Shown here: positions 20,001 through 27,286 of the stretch, one piece after another
How positions within the stretch are numbered: the first letter of the stretch is position 1
How the letters are laid out: each line of letters starts with the position of its first letter
Made by a program: the position numbers and the translations under genes
Notes under the pieces: model-generated
The model's database searches: none
Told to the model about the DNA's origin: nothing
What the model saw: the letters and a program-made list of their open reading frames with translations, nothing else
DNA from: an uncultured Muribaculaceae bacterium
Lineage (GTDB): Bacteria > Bacteroidota > Bacteroidia > Bacteroidales > Muribaculaceae
Assembly: GCA_910576935.1 (NCBI GenBank)
Contig: CAJTKG010000005.1
Span: 45,516 to 98,206 of the forward strand
DNA length: 52,691 bases
Reading direction: 5' to 3'

Positions 20001-23000
20001 TATGGAATGCTAATTTCAATATAGTACCTGATACTTGTGCCCAAAACGGTACAATTTCAGCTAAAATTATTCTTCCGACAGGAAATAGTTATAATACTGA
20101 GCGGAGAATCATAAAATATGATCCGTCTTTCCCGACCTTAAAAAGTCTACAAATGATATATGATAAAGATACTTTCGACTTTTTAAACGGTATTAGCGGA
20201 AAGTCATATTACTCATACGCACCTTCAGACAAAAATACATTTATTTTTAAGGCCTCGTTTTCTGACAATTCTTATAACCCGCTTGATCTTGTGACATTTC
20301 AGATACTATGCTCAGACGGGCGTGTAAGGTCGTTGGAGGCTATTTATGACAAAACATCTGACGAGTGGGTCGCATCTTGCTTGTTTAATAACTCTTCTGC
20401 ACTTCCAATAAATCTGAATATTGATTATAAAATGGTCCAAGATGAGCCATCCAACAGCTATTATAGCGAGCAAGAAACATATAAATCATTTTTTAAGAAT
20501 ATAGTTGACTTTCAAACTGATTATGATGTCGATGATGTTAATGTTATAAGCGATTCTGACGAAGCTCTTATCTTTTCTTATAAGGTTTCTAATTATGAAT
20601 CATTATATTTCAGACTTCGTACAATTGAAAAATCCGAATTGAAAAAAAACATTGACATTGAAGATACCTCCACAATGGATATTGAATTCAGCGATGAGAC
20701 ATTCAATATGCAATTCGGAGAAAACGCCACGTTGCCTACTTTATACATTTGGAATAAAGAAAACGCTTTTATACTGGATATGAGTCCAGACCTTAATGAT
20801 TTAAAAGAAACGCTTCCAAGAACTGCGGCAACCTCGAAAAATGACGTGGAGAAAAAGCTCAAACTTATGAAATGGTATCAAGATAACGAATCATTGCATA
20901 CATTTACTTATTCCAACCATCTTGTGCCGGCAACTTTGAGAGAAATGGCTGAGCTGGAAAGAATAAATACTGTATATAACGAAGAAATCAATAAAATGCT
21001 ATACAAATACAATAAGTTAGGCTGGATCTCTGATTTAGAAAAAAACCAATATGAGGCTGAACTTGAGCATCTGCAAGAATTGTATAGAAAACCTGATCCT
21101 ATTTTTGATGCCTTGGCTTATAAGGTTCCGGCAACAGCAATTGAGCTTTCAAAATATATGGAAATGCAGGAATTAAAGTACGGCTCAATAAGTAAATGTC
21201 TTATTATGGCAGGTGGAATATTAAATCATAAAATCAATCTTCTAAAACCCACTCCAAAAAACGAGATTTGTGGGGCTTCGATAAAGAAATTAGCTAATGG
21301 CTATGTTCAATATACATATGCCGGATTTAATTTTTCTCATGAAGTTGATACATATGAGTTTAATCCGTTAGGTCTTAAAAATGGTCTAACGTTTAAAAAT
21401 TGTTCATGGCAAATTATACGTGGCAATAATAAACTTCCCAAATTACTCCCTCACACACTCTTTCCCAAGGTTAGCACTAATAAAAAGCTTAGAGAATTTC
21501 ATAAGTCTCTTAGAAACAAAAAGCATGCCGAACAGGTTAAGTGCGAGCAACTTGACGTTATTGAAAAGACGGTTCCTTTTAACAAGAAGACAGTGGAGCC
21601 TATAATAGATCCGTCAGGATACGTTTATGAAGGCACGCCGTCAAACAGGCTCGAGGGAGTTAAAGCCACGGTTTACTATCAAACGACGGAAGTGGATGAA
21701 AATGGGGTTGTGAGTACTAAAGAAGTCCCCTGGATAGCATCTCAGTATGGTCAGGAAAATCCGATTTATACAGATGAAAATGGCATGTATTCCTGGGATG
21801 TTCCCAAAGGATTATGGCAAGTTAAATTTGAAAAAGAAGGATATGAAACGGCTTACTCAGATTGGCTGCCTGTTCCCCCGCCGCAGCTGGATGTAAATAT
21901 TGGTATGGTTCAGCTATCTCAACCGGAAGTGAAAACTGTCCAAGCTTATGCAGATGGTATTGTTGTCGAATTTGATAAATATATGGTTACATCAACGTTG
22001 AATTCCGAAAACATTATTGTCAAAATAGCAAACGAAACCGTTTCAGGTCGAATTATTTTACAAAATGAGGATAAAGATATAACGGAATCTTTATCTATGA
22101 CAAAAAAACTGCGTTTTGAACCTGATAATTCCTTTAAAGGAAAAACGGTTGAGTTAACCATATCTGATTTGGTGACAAGCTACGCCGGTATAAAAATGGC
22201 GGAACCGTTCACTAAGGAGTTGGCAATAGAACCTGAAATTAAAACAATTATAGTACCTGATGAGATTTCTATTTCAGCAGGAGAACAAGTTAGTATTGAA
22301 ATATCAGTACTTCCGGCAGATGCTGCAAAAGATAAGATTTTGGTTGTAGATTCTTCTTCTCCTGCGATTGCACATCCTGAGGAGAGTGAATTAACAATCA
22401 ATGAGGCCGGACAAGTCAATGTGATTGTTTCCGGAATGATTCCTGGATCGACATATTTATCATTTATCGTCAAGGATTATGACGCAAGCAAAAAAATACA
22501 GTTCAATGTTCTACCAGCTATTAGCTCTGATGTTGTAGCTACGCCGGTCGCCAGTGTAGAGTCGGGTATTGTTAACGAAGGTACAGAAATCTATCTCTCA
22601 TGCGATACACAGAATTCTTCCATATTCTATACCTTGGACGGAACATCTCCAATCGGCGAGAATCGAATACTCTATACGGGAGCTCCGATCATAATAACAC
22701 GTGACACGATTCTTAAGGTTATCGCAGAGGCAGAAGGTATGATCAAAAGTGAGATTGCCGAATATCAATATACGGTCAAATCAGCAGGCGTTGAAGATCT
22801 AAATATTGATGAGACATTAAGTATTTACCCGCTGCCGTTAGGTGAATATTTAAATATCTCTAATGGAGATCATTTAATCGACTCGGTTTCTATATTTGAC
22901 CTAAGCGGAACATTGATGATGCATTCAAATAAACAAGAAAAACTGGTAACATTGAAAACCGGCTCACTTTCTTCAGGCCTGTATATCCTGAATATTAAGA

Positions 23001-23041
23001 CTGACGGTCAAACCATTGTCAAAAAGGTGGTTAAGCAATAG
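17027..23041 (+). CDS. Giant multidomain secreted protein (2004 aa) with T9SS-type tail
   Basis: The signal peptide is at residues 1-19. Two InlB_B-type repeats follow (about 35-110 and 125-190), joined by recurring linkers YNPENPGDP, YDPQNPGDP and YSPQNPIDP. Then come a short LRR_5 segment (about 275-345), a carboxypeptidase-regulatory-like domain (from about 541), and a long beta-sandwich region. A helical stretch (about 1270-1370) is followed by a second regulatory-like domain from about 1525, an SbsA/Big_5-like domain (about 1625-1735) and a Big_2-like domain (about 1740-1830). A chitobiase C-terminal-like domain has FYTLDGTSP near 1867. The tail resembles a type IX sorting domain (SIYPLPLGEYLNISNGD ... 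SSGLYILNIKTDG). It is likely a surface adhesin or scaffold; no catalytic motif is visible. AT-rich like its upstream partner. Confidence 0.8.
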   Translation: MKHYILFIVAILSCLTGFAQGGYNPENPGDPNPIYRLDVLAAPSRGGDVSPKLLNVEVGTTVSCVATPKTGYEFSRWMIGDSVVSLNSEFDFKMPAHSEVLTAHFDYKGYDPQNPGDPFADGFHHKVTLYASPSFGGYFSESVFYLKENERSLVYAWSYDDYSFIGWYSDNELISTSNPMEIQMGKENRTFTAKFSYSPQNPIDPSSYVYDKNEDLVKVYSSRSKLISSLPTEVTSNSYDAYGIIFSGIIGLDDLETVAEIANHYQLIDLKSTNGLTVIPSSILYSSRLEKLILPEKLEYLDKNCFYECKNLREIHLYSKTPPKVIGDSISNNHDLIVRVPAQSLQQYKYHEVFGQFTILPLTDEMAYVVVNLPDIVATKPFVNSKISLKNQTTGQTISYNLGKKTTYTFSNLLKNQTYSLEIKTNSGASLSVPQTLYLDDNKTIEINELKTPIDIRLHLTNTDGAELTEGYDVLWYDESGNHLSTGLSLSDRIEGECVRYQISLMSSLYPLYLPLEPCNIIVSDSEKDIFVRLANRLRKTVTGKITGENNIPIANALIDIKQTYSDFTTSFSCHTDNAGVFSIEIPKYHSVMNVICAGFATESIELSDSQTKADFSLKYGSVCEISIDIPTKGTEDETKSKNIDMSDLEVHVINKSTNKVIQDFLFENGHILFESGVVPGNILEISVSSQSDSFNTIVQNVTIPQKGYCSITLEPEYHNSIELNYSNFYNSDDIALLYDAEGLLRRQEPLEEKTVFQNVPNGRYHIVCMNNNLDIPKMLRFSNLESLGYVCEKDYLMFEVEMTSQKDEEIKVGQIPDISIKQQLVDPSYSLTKISAPKSTVGSMLTLSVRYKLIQENMSESSDYSLVIEIPDNFVIEPNSLISKNKSDVEYDIEDNTIIIRGIQNEETYKLCLTPVSNGRNSINTYISDNLNRKHVLGNVEISVADASINFRNYTADSNILIHGNAVPGSEVDIIYNGSTVCKTMSGLNGLWNANFNIVPDTCAQNGTISAKIILPTGNSYNTERRIIKYDPSFPTLKSLQMIYDKDTFDFLNGISGKSYYSYAPSDKNTFIFKASFSDNSYNPLDLVTFQILCSDGRVRSLEAIYDKTSDEWVASCLFNNSSALPINLNIDYKMVQDEPSNSYYSEQETYKSFFKNIVDFQTDYDVDDVNVISDSDEALIFSYKVSNYESLYFRLRTIEKSELKKNIDIEDTSTMDIEFSDETFNMQFGENATLPTLYIWNKENAFILDMSPDLNDLKETLPRTAATSKNDVEKKLKLMKWYQDNESLHTFTYSNHLVPATLREMAELERINTVYNEEINKMLYKYNKLGWISDLEKNQYEAELEHLQELYRKPDPIFDALAYKVPATAIELSKYMEMQELKYGSISKCLIMAGGILNHKINLLKPTPKNEICGASIKKLANGYVQYTYAGFNFSHEVDTYEFNPLGLKNGLTFKNCSWQIIRGNNKLPKLLPHTLFPKVSTNKKLREFHKSLRNKKHAEQVKCEQLDVIEKTVPFNKKTVEPIIDPSGYVYEGTPSNRLEGVKATVYYQTTEVDENGVVSTKEVPWIASQYGQENPIYTDENGMYSWDVPKGLWQVKFEKEGYETAYSDWLPVPPPQLDVNIGMVQLSQPEVKTVQAYADGIVVEFDKYMVTSTLNSENIIVKIANETVSGRIILQNEDKDITESLSMTKKLRFEPDNSFKGKTVELTISDLVTSYAGIKMAEPFTKELAIEPEIKTIIVPDEISISAGEQVSIEISVLPADAAKDKILVVDSSSPAIAHPEESELTINEAGQVNVIVSGMIPGSTYLSFIVKDYDASKKIQFNVLPAISSDVVATPVASVESGIVNEGTEIYLSCDTQNSSIFYTLDGTSPIGENRILYTGAPIIITRDTILKVIAEAEGMIKSEIAEYQYTVKSAGVEDLNIDETLSIYPLPLGEYLNISNGDHLIDSVSIFDLSGTLMMHSNKQEKLVTLKTGSLSSGLYILNIKTDGQTIVKKVVKQ

Positions 23042-23067
23042 TCAGTTTACATTCTTCCTTGATTAAC

Positions 23068-23104
23068 GACATCGGCTGCAACCTTAGAAGTTGTGGCCGA
23101 TGTC
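23068..23104 (+). terminator. Terminator of the secreted-protein operon
   Basis: GACATCGGC (23068-23076) pairs perfectly with GCCGATGTC (23096-23104), with an inner CAAC/GTTG pairing. It lies 27 bp after the stop codon and is followed by an AT-rich stretch without a strict T-run. Confidence 0.6.
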
Positions 23105-23133
23105 ATATTACAATCTTTAGTAGATTTTTAATT

Positions 23134-23183
23134 GGTGGTCTCACTTAGGCTTGAACCAAGGACTCTCTGATTATGAGCAGGTG
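23134..23183 (-). repeat. Degenerate copy of the tRNA-Met 3' half (old attachment-site relict)
   Basis: About 50 bp match the 3' half of the tRNA-Met gene at 34795-34845 with three substitutions and one deletion. The copy runs from the acceptor end through the T-arm to the anticodon. It is what remains when an element integrates into a tRNA 3' end and replaces it; the displaced half then decays. Same orientation as the intact tRNA. Confidence 0.75.
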
Positions 23184-23236
23184 GACGGCATGATTTTGAA
23201 CGAAACCGCATAAAACTTTTGCAACCAAAATATTGG

Positions 23237-23313
23237 TTTATCGTAGTACGCACATACCAAATACACCAATTTATCGTAGTTTACAATATGAGTTTTTGCG
23301 TATTTATCGAAGT
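23237..23313. repeat. Three direct repeats with exact 33-bp period upstream of the broken ATPase gene
   Basis: TTTATCGTAGT starts at 23237 and again at 23270, and TTTATCGAAGT at 23303. The intervening sequences are unrelated, so only the 11-bp core recurs, on the same helical face. The last copy ends 35 bp before the ATPase start codon, suggesting protein-binding sites that controlled it. Confidence 0.55.
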
Positions 23314-23348
23314 TTTATTACCTATGCGCCATAAATACAAGACATTAA

Positions 23349-23543
23349 TGGATACTTCAATACTGCTTGAAATATTACGTGACCAACGAGAGGAGCTTGA
23401 CACACTTAGTTCCCGACGCTTTTGCAAACGGAAGGAAGAAGAGATGGTTAAACTTGAGAGCAAAAGGCTCAAGTGGTAATAGGTGTACGCGCGCAGTGGA
23501 AAATCGACATTGTGTTTCAACGTATTGGACAAAGCTCAGGTAA
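23349..23543 (+). pseudogene. AAA_14/DUF4143-type ATPase, 5' fragment with two frameshifts
   Basis: Reading from ATG 23349 gives MDTSILLEILRDQREELD..., the usual start of Bacteroidota AAA_14/DUF4143 ATPases. The Walker A region is still present but split over three frames: VVIGVR (from 23473) is one frame off the N-terminus, and RSGKSTLCFNVLDKAQVN (from 23492) is a further frame off. Homology ends at about 23540, where the full protein would continue for over 300 residues. The gene is therefore both frameshifted and cut off, about 95 bp before the left border of the mobile element. Confidence 0.7.
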
Positions 23544-23594
23544 ATCTATTTCTAACGAAGTGTGTGTTCAGATTTGTGTTCAAAGCAAAAGAAA

Positions 23595-23624
23595 AAGCAG
23601 CTACGATTTGGTTCGTAACTGCTT
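23595..23624. terminator. Strong hairpin just outside the left attachment site
   Basis: AAGCAG-c-TACGA pairs with TCGTA-a-CTGCTT around a 6-nt loop (11 bp plus one mismatch). It sits 13 bp from the candidate att core. It could be the end of a lost gene or of a previous element. Confidence 0.45.
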
Positions 23625-23636
23625 GATTTCTAAGGA

Positions 23637-23650
23637 GTGGTCCCACTTGG
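23637..23650. repeat. Candidate left attachment core of the mobilizable element
   Basis: GTGGTCCCACTTGG is identical over 14 bp to the tRNA-Met 3' end at 34796-34809. It lies 233 bp before the integrase start codon, the usual place for attL in integrase-proximal elements. Confidence 0.55.
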
Positions 23651-23802
23651 AGTTGTAATATTGAATCGTAATGAATTTCAATGAATATCACAGTCAAATG
23701 AATCTGTTTTATAAATTATTGAATAACAATAATATAATCAAGGTTATAAACATCGGCAGTTGACATGTGAATATCAAGGGAGCGCAAGTAAAATCAGAAG
23801 AT

Positions 23803-23843
23803 GTGGACAAAACGTGGACAGAAATTTTGTAGCGTGGACAAAT
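23803..23843. promoter_or_regulatory. GTGGACA repeats over the integrase promoter
   Basis: GTGGACAAAA (23803-23812), GTGGACAGAA (23814-23823) and GTGGACAAAT (23834-23843) lie in direct orientation. Related copies occur near the other end of the element (34685-34740). The placement near both ends suggests integrase or excisionase arm-type binding sites; the third copy overlaps the int promoter spacer. Confidence 0.5.
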
Positions 23844-23856
23844 TTTTGTAATTTTG
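23826..23856 (+). promoter_or_regulatory. Integrase promoter
   Basis: TTTG at 23826-23829, a 19-bp spacer and TAATTTTG at 23849-23856, 26 bp before the ATG. Confidence 0.65.
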
Positions 23857-23882
23857 TACCATAACATTAAACCTCTCTCAAT

Positions 23883-25232
23883 ATGGCTACAATCACAAGG
23901 TCTCTCTCCTCTAAAGTCAACGGCAACGGCGAATCGGAAATTATGCTCCGCTTGTCGGTCTCGCGCGAATTGCGGCTCAGGCTTAAGAGCGGGATATTCG
24001 TTGAGGCATCCCGATTTCGTGATGGCAAGTTCATAATGCCTCGTGCTGACAGAAAAACACTCTCCGAATTACAAACAATAAGTGATAGTCTCGGTTCATT
24101 GGAGAGCCGGTTGATTTCCCTATGTGTGAATACTCCTCCAAATCTTCTTACAAAAGAGTTTTTTGAGGATGCTGTCATGCGTCACAATCATCCGGAATTG
24201 TTCGAGTCTGTTCCTGTAAGCAGAAACTTTTTCTCTACATTCAATGAATACCTCGACACAACTCAAGACGGTACGAAACTTTCAAGCCATTACCGCGTTT
24301 TGGCCCGATTGCTTGAACGGTTTGAGAAATATAGGCAGAAGATAACACATCAGCCATTTACATTGAGGCTTGAAGATTTCACCGGCGAAATGGTAGATTC
24401 ATTCAAACAATTCGTTATCGATGAACCGAAAATTTACGAGAGATTTCCTTCTTTATATAAGGAGGTTTCCGAAGTAGTAAAATCTAAGCGCAAGCCTCGC
24501 AAACCGGAACAGAGGGGGCATAATGCAGTAATCGCCATAATGAAACGCCTCCGGGCTTTCTTTAATTGGTGTGTCAAGCGCGGTTACATCGACCGCACTC
24601 CATTTGCGACATGCACAAGCATTGGGGCTGAAAAATACGGTACACCGTACTACATCACCATTGAAGAACGGGATAAGATAGCCGACCACGATTTTTCATT
24701 CAAACCGTCACTTGAAATACAGAGAGATATTTTTATTTTTCAATGCCTTATCGGATGCAGGGTGTCGGACTTGATGGAAATGACACCCGACAACATAATA
24801 GACGGAGCCATTGAGTATTTGCCCAACAAGACAAAGAATGAGCGCCCGGAAGTGGTGAGGGTGCCTCTCAATTCTCGCGCCAAAGCACTTGTGGATAAAT
24901 ACAAGGGCAAAGTTATCGACGGGCGGTTGTTCCCGTTCATCAGCACACAGAAATATAACGACGCAATCAAAAGCATATTTACTCTTTGCGGCATAACCCG
25001 TATGGTGACAGTCCTGAACCCAAAGACCGGTGAGGAGGAACGCAAACCTCTGAACAAGATTGCAAGCAGCCACATGGCACGGCGCACATTCGTTGGCAAT
25101 CTTTACAAGAAAGTCAAAGATCCCAGCCTTGTGGGTGCATTGTCCGGGCATAAGGAGGGCAGTAAGGCTTTCGCTCGATACCGGGATATTGATGAGGACA
25201 TCAAAAAAGAGCTTGTAAATCTGCTCGATTAA
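23883..25232 (+). CDS. int: Tyrosine recombinase/integrase of the mobilizable element
   Basis: The 449-residue protein has the Bacteroidota layout: an N-terminal arm-binding segment, a SAM-like core-binding domain (about 110-235) and a C-terminal catalytic domain. The catalytic set is complete: Arg293 in GCRVSDL, a Lys near 316-318, His397 and Arg400 in SSHMAR, His423 in SGHKEG, and the nucleophile Tyr433 in ARYRDID. It would integrate and excise the element at the 3' end of the neighbouring tRNA-Met gene. It lies directly inside the candidate left end and has its own promoter overlapped by GTGGACA repeats. It looks functional. Confidence 0.93.
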   Translation: MATITRSLSSKVNGNGESEIMLRLSVSRELRLRLKSGIFVEASRFRDGKFIMPRADRKTLSELQTISDSLGSLESRLISLCVNTPPNLLTKEFFEDAVMRHNHPELFESVPVSRNFFSTFNEYLDTTQDGTKLSSHYRVLARLLERFEKYRQKITHQPFTLRLEDFTGEMVDSFKQFVIDEPKIYERFPSLYKEVSEVVKSKRKPRKPEQRGHNAVIAIMKRLRAFFNWCVKRGYIDRTPFATCTSIGAEKYGTPYYITIEERDKIADHDFSFKPSLEIQRDIFIFQCLIGCRVSDLMEMTPDNIIDGAIEYLPNKTKNERPEVVRVPLNSRAKALVDKYKGKVIDGRLFPFISTQKYNDAIKSIFTLCGITRMVTVLNPKTGEEERKPLNKIASSHMARRTFVGNLYKKVKDPSLVGALSGHKEGSKAFARYRDIDEDIKKELVNLLD

Positions 25233-25275
25233 AAAATCACTTGGCTACCAAGCTGATTATGTGAGAAATTTGTTG

Positions 25276-25283
25276 TACCTTTG
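25276..25283 (+). promoter_or_regulatory. Candidate -7 element for the small gene/GNAT pair
   Basis: TACCTTTG matches the consensus. No good -33 TTTG is found at 19-21 bp. The AGGAG at about 25300-25304 lies 9 nt before ATG 25314 and supports that start. Confidence 0.5.
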
Positions 25284-25313
25284 TAATTGAATCAGAAAAA
25301 GGAGATAAAAACT

Positions 25314-25493
25314 ATGGCAATGACAATTAAAACATCCCCCGAACTTTGGGGCGAAGATGCAAGAATCTTCACCGAGGAAGCGGAGCGCAATGGCAAATTG
25401 CCTACGCCAAAACTCTCGGAATCACAGCGTAAGGTGCTTTCCACTATGTTGGAGAGTGCCAAGAACATCATATTTCCTCCACGGAAAAACTGA
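25314..25493 (+). CDS. Small protein upstream of GNAT, candidate antitoxin
   Basis: 59 codons from ATG 25314, with a TTG alternative at 25287. The sequence begins MAMTIKTSPELWGEDARIF and ends in a basic tail (FPPRKN). It has no recognisable ribbon-helix-helix. Its stop is 2 bp before the GNAT start codon. Small genes of this type directly upstream of a GNAT gene are the usual layout of GNAT toxin-antitoxin pairs (TacAT, AtaRT), so an antitoxin role is inferred from position, size and the shared promoter. It could instead be an unrelated small element protein. Confidence 0.6.
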   Translation: MAMTIKTSPELWGEDARIFTEEAERNGKLPTPKLSESQRKVLSTMLESAKNIIFPPRKN

Positions 25494-25495
25494 CA

Positions 25496-26101
25496 ATGGC
25501 TGAATTTATTTTCGTAGAAAACACCTTTATGGTGCCTTATACCAAGGAGGTCGCAGATTACTGTGACCCCTTTTCTTGTGGGGATGATGACCTTGATGAT
25601 TTTTTCAGCCATGATGTGTTTCTCTATGAGGAAGAACTGCTCGGTAAGACATACTGCTGGATAAACAAGGCAAATCAATGCGAGATAGTAGCTATTGCCA
25701 CACTGTCATATGATGGTATCAAGACATATACACTTGATAATCCTTCCAAAAACGCTTTCCAACGGAAGATACCACAGCAAAAAAGGCATCGGAGTTATCC
25801 GGCTGTGTTGATTGGTCGCCTCGGTGTCAATATAAATTTTCAAGGCAAAGGGCTGAATATTGGCACACAGTTGATGGATGCCCTCAAATATTGGTTTGTA
25901 GATGAAAACAATAAGGCAGCTTGCCGTTATATGCTCGTCGATGCCTATAACACTGAATCAACCCTGCATTACTATCTGAAAAACGGATTCAAGCCTTTAT
26001 ATAAAACAGAACAGGGAGAGAAAGATGCGTTTGGCATATCAGCAGATGAGGCTTTGAAAAGCCGTATTTTCTTCTTTGATTTGAAATTGATAACAGCATA
26101 A
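25496..26101 (+). CDS. GNAT-family acetyltransferase, candidate TacT-like toxin
   Basis: The 201-residue protein shows the GNAT fold: FSCGDDDLDDFF near residues 26-38, a substrate strand, the acetyl-CoA loop LGRLGVNINFQGKGLNIG in degenerate form (Q116-G-K-G), and a C-terminal DAYNTESTLHYYLKNGF (Tyr159/160). The arrangement FxCG...LxxFL / RLAV...QGKGLG / YxxxGF is shared with TacT-type toxins that acetylate aminoacyl-tRNA and block translation. The pair would then help keep the element in the host. The family is firm; the toxin role is inference. It ends just before a 9-bp-periodic iteron. Confidence 0.8.
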   Translation: MAEFIFVENTFMVPYTKEVADYCDPFSCGDDDLDDFFSHDVFLYEEELLGKTYCWINKANQCEIVAIATLSYDGIKTYTLDNPSKNAFQRKIPQQKRHRSYPAVLIGRLGVNINFQGKGLNIGTQLMDALKYWFVDENNKAACRYMLVDAYNTESTLHYYLKNGFKPLYKTEQGEKDAFGISADEALKSRIFFFDLKLITA

Positions 26102-26109
26102 AATTCCCT

Positions 26110-26134
26110 GCATTTTCTGCATTATCCGCATTTT
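26110..26134. repeat. 9-bp-periodic GCATT iteron, copy 1
   Basis: GCATTTT, GCATTA and GCATTTT start at 26110, 26119 and 26128, exactly 9 bp apart, and are followed by TTGGA. The same arrangement occurs at 31476-31500 in this element. Confidence 0.55.
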
Positions 26135-26171
26135 GGAAGATAGAATAGGGTGATATTACGCCATAATTTCA

Positions 26172-26179
26172 TAACTTTG
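26172..26179 (+). promoter_or_regulatory. Candidate -7 element for the aspartyl protease gene
   Basis: TAACTTTG, 60 bp before ATG 26239. A second match TAATTTTG lies at 26210-26217. Neither has a good -33 element. Confidence 0.4.
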
Positions 26180-26238
26180 CAGTCGAAATGCGTAGTTTGC
26201 TATACATAGTAATTTTGCAACTGAAAAGTGTACCTTAT

Positions 26239-27156
26239 ATGAAGAAGATATTTTCACTCATCTTTTTATTTTCAGCTTTAATGCTGAACGCACGGGATAT
26301 TGTCCCTTTTGAGGTTGATTCAAAAAATAATCTGCCTACGGTAGAGATATATGTCAATAATGACCCCGTGCCGTTCAATTTTATTCTTGACACTGGTTGC
26401 TCGGTTGTTATGGCAAATTCCAATAATGACCGACTTATAAAATTGTTGAATCTTTGTGAAACTGATACTGCTGATTATGCACATTCTTCAGCAGTTATTA
26501 GAAAAACCGCGTTTGACAACACGCTAATGCTTGGGTCATTAGTAGTAGATTCAATTCAAATATTCGCAGACAATGACCCGTCAACTGATTATGATGGTAT
26601 TATTGGACAACGCCTATTAGAACGCTTCTCGAAAGTCGGTATATTCCCGGATTCTAAGGTTATCATATTCTGTGAACAGGGAGAACCACTTAAAATTGCT
26701 GATGGTGTTGAACAACGGCTTGTGAAAAGCGCAGGTGTATATGGTACTGAGCTTTCTATCAAAGCTGATTCTTGCGAGGTCAGCGGTCTATTTATGATTG
26801 ACACGGGGTTTACTGGTACTCTCTGCGTCAATTCGGATTTTAGTGAAAATCACAAACTACCCACAAAACTCAAAAAGTTTGGAGGAGAATCATCTACTGA
26901 TGGCTCGGGGATAAAAAACAATTCAGTTATGGTAACTGCTCCACGTATTAAGTTTGCCGATGAATCTATGCCGCTGCTTCCTATACTTTTGGAAGAAAAC
27001 TCATACCCGGCAGAATGGCGCGATACATTTAACGGATTGATAGGCTATGATTTACTCAAACGCTTCCGTATGATTTGGGATTATGAAAATATGACGCTCA
27101 TATTCGCGCCGGGATTTAACTATTTCTCCCCTCTAACCTCAATAAAGCAACAATAA
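26239..27156 (+). CDS. Exported two-lobed aspartyl (retropepsin-like) protease
   Basis: 305 residues from ATG 26239. This start gives a proper signal peptide (MKKIFSLIFLFSALMLNA); the longer in-frame start at 26188 does not. Two active-site motifs are visible: ILDTGCS (Asp51) and MIDTGFTG (Asp188). Each is followed by a matching closing strand, DGIIGQRLLERF and NGLIGYDLLKRF, showing an internal duplication of the retropepsin lobe in one chain. It is probably a periplasmic or surface protease, substrate unknown. As cargo between the GNAT pair and the mobilization block it is not needed for transfer, so it may serve the host or act on incoming partners. Confidence 0.82.
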   Translation: MKKIFSLIFLFSALMLNARDIVPFEVDSKNNLPTVEIYVNNDPVPFNFILDTGCSVVMANSNNDRLIKLLNLCETDTADYAHSSAVIRKTAFDNTLMLGSLVVDSIQIFADNDPSTDYDGIIGQRLLERFSKVGIFPDSKVIIFCEQGEPLKIADGVEQRLVKSAGVYGTELSIKADSCEVSGLFMIDTGFTGTLCVNSDFSENHKLPTKLKKFGGESSTDGSGIKNNSVMVTAPRIKFADESMPLLPILLEENSYPAEWRDTFNGLIGYDLLKRFRMIWDYENMTLIFAPGFNYFSPLTSIKQQ

Positions 27157-27231
27157 TTATAATGGCGATGCGACACCATTTCTGCTTCACCATAAAAATA
27201 TCCTTCGGAAATAGTACAATTATATGAATAC

Positions 27232-27272
27232 AGACAGACAACCCCGGCTGCGATTGTCGGGGTTGTCTGTCT
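27232..27272. terminator. Bidirectional terminator between convergent genes
   Basis: AGACAGACAACCCCG (27232-27246) pairs perfectly with CGGGGTTGTCTGTCT (27258-27272), a 15-bp stem with an 11-nt loop, between the plus-strand protease and the minus-strand mobilization genes. Confidence 0.8.
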
Positions 27273-27286
27273 CATAGTGCAGGAGG

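Noticed and set aside
23237..23313. CRISPR array
   Set aside because: Only three 11-bp cores at a 33-bp period, with no full-length repeat and no cas genes.
23219..23479. 86-codon ORF as an intact small gene
   Set aside because: Its second half is the N-terminus of a frameshifted AAA_14 ATPase starting at 23349, and its first half covers the 33-bp repeats.
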